A stretch of 5,228 bases of DNA from Ekhidna sp. GTDB taxonomy: Bacteria > Bacteroidota > Bacteroidia > Cytophagales > Cyclobacteriaceae. The DNA lies in the NCBI GenBank assembly GCA_028821635.1, contig JAPPDO010000435.1:1-5228 (forward strand), in the 5' to 3' direction. The notes beneath the pieces were generated by a model that saw only the letters and a list, made by a program, of their open reading frames with translations, ran no database searches and was not told the DNA's origin. Shown in pieces: positions 5,110 through 5,228 of the stretch. The position numbers and the translations under genes were made by a program. Position 1 is the stretch's first letter; the number at the start of each line of letters is the position of its first letter.

Positions 5110-5228
5110 CTACCTCGCAGGTGCAAACCGATACGCATTTTTCCAACTACAGGCTACCAGCATGTCTTCCTCGCCGGCAGTGCCTTCATGCACCTGCATG
5201 GTCACAAACCCTTCACTATCCGGGCTTT
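5110..5228 (-). CDS. 3' end of an unrecognised gene (partial)
   Basis: An open frame enters from the window edge and ends at TAG (5110-5112), giving the last 38 residues of a protein. They include SEGFVTMQVHEGTAGEEDM and then LVACSWKNAYRFAPAR at the C-terminus. The other two minus frames close within a few codons. The sequence looks like ordinary soluble protein, but I do not recognise the family. It lies 19 bp upstream of paralogue B on the same strand, so it probably belongs to the same transcript. With this little sequence, even its coding status rests mainly on the open frame and tight spacing. Confidence 0.5.
   Translation of the reverse strand, partial: SPDSEGFVTMQVHEGTAGEEDMLVACSWKNAYRFAPAR

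Noticed and set aside
5110..5228. Partial C-terminus as homogentisate dioxygenase or phenylalanine hydroxylase
   Set aside because: The context would fit, but the 38 residues show none of the C-terminal motifs I know for those enzymes.

Overview
The window looks like Bacteroidota chromosome, probably a Cytophagales-type organism. The base composition is moderately AT-rich, most starts lack a Shine-Dalgarno sequence, one promoter candidate has the Bacteroidota TTTG / TAnnTTTG layout, and the protein styles (FolE, beta-barrel-like secreted proteins) fit that phylum. Every intact gene lies on the minus strand, so transcription runs from high to low coordinates. The phylum assignment rests on sequence style only.

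In transcription order: (1) at 5110-5228 is the last 38 codons of an unrecognised gene. (2) At 4542-5090 and 3972-4511 are two tandem paralogous secreted proteins, probably small outer-membrane beta-barrels. They share a 37-bp identical stretch at their 3' ends. (3) After a 144-bp gap come fumarylacetoacetase (2556-3827) and a flavin-reductase-like FMN flavoprotein (1675-2559), joined by an ATGA stop/start overlap. A small hairpin follows the flavoprotein stop directly. (4) After a 173-bp gap holding a promoter candidate come a 6-pyruvoyl-tetrahydropterin synthase homologue (1091-1501) and GTP cyclohydrolase I, folE (433-1128), which overlap by 38 bp. (5) At 1-432 there is no intact gene. It holds a decayed IS5-like transposase remnant on the plus strand, a hairpin followed by ten consecutive G, a purine-rich tract, and a hairpin downstream of folE.

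The genes suggest a shared theme. Fumarylacetoacetase performs the last step of the homogentisate route of phenylalanine/tyrosine breakdown. GTP cyclohydrolase I and a PTPS carrying the full animal-type catalytic set are the first two enzymes of tetrahydropterin synthesis, and tetrahydropterin is the cofactor of phenylalanine hydroxylase. The simplest reading is a small region for aromatic amino acid catabolism and its cofactor, with the FMN protein as an uncharacterised partner. The hydroxylase, hydroxyphenylpyruvate dioxygenase and homogentisate dioxygenase are not in the window, so this link is inferred. No CRISPR array, tRNA, rRNA or intact mobile element was found.
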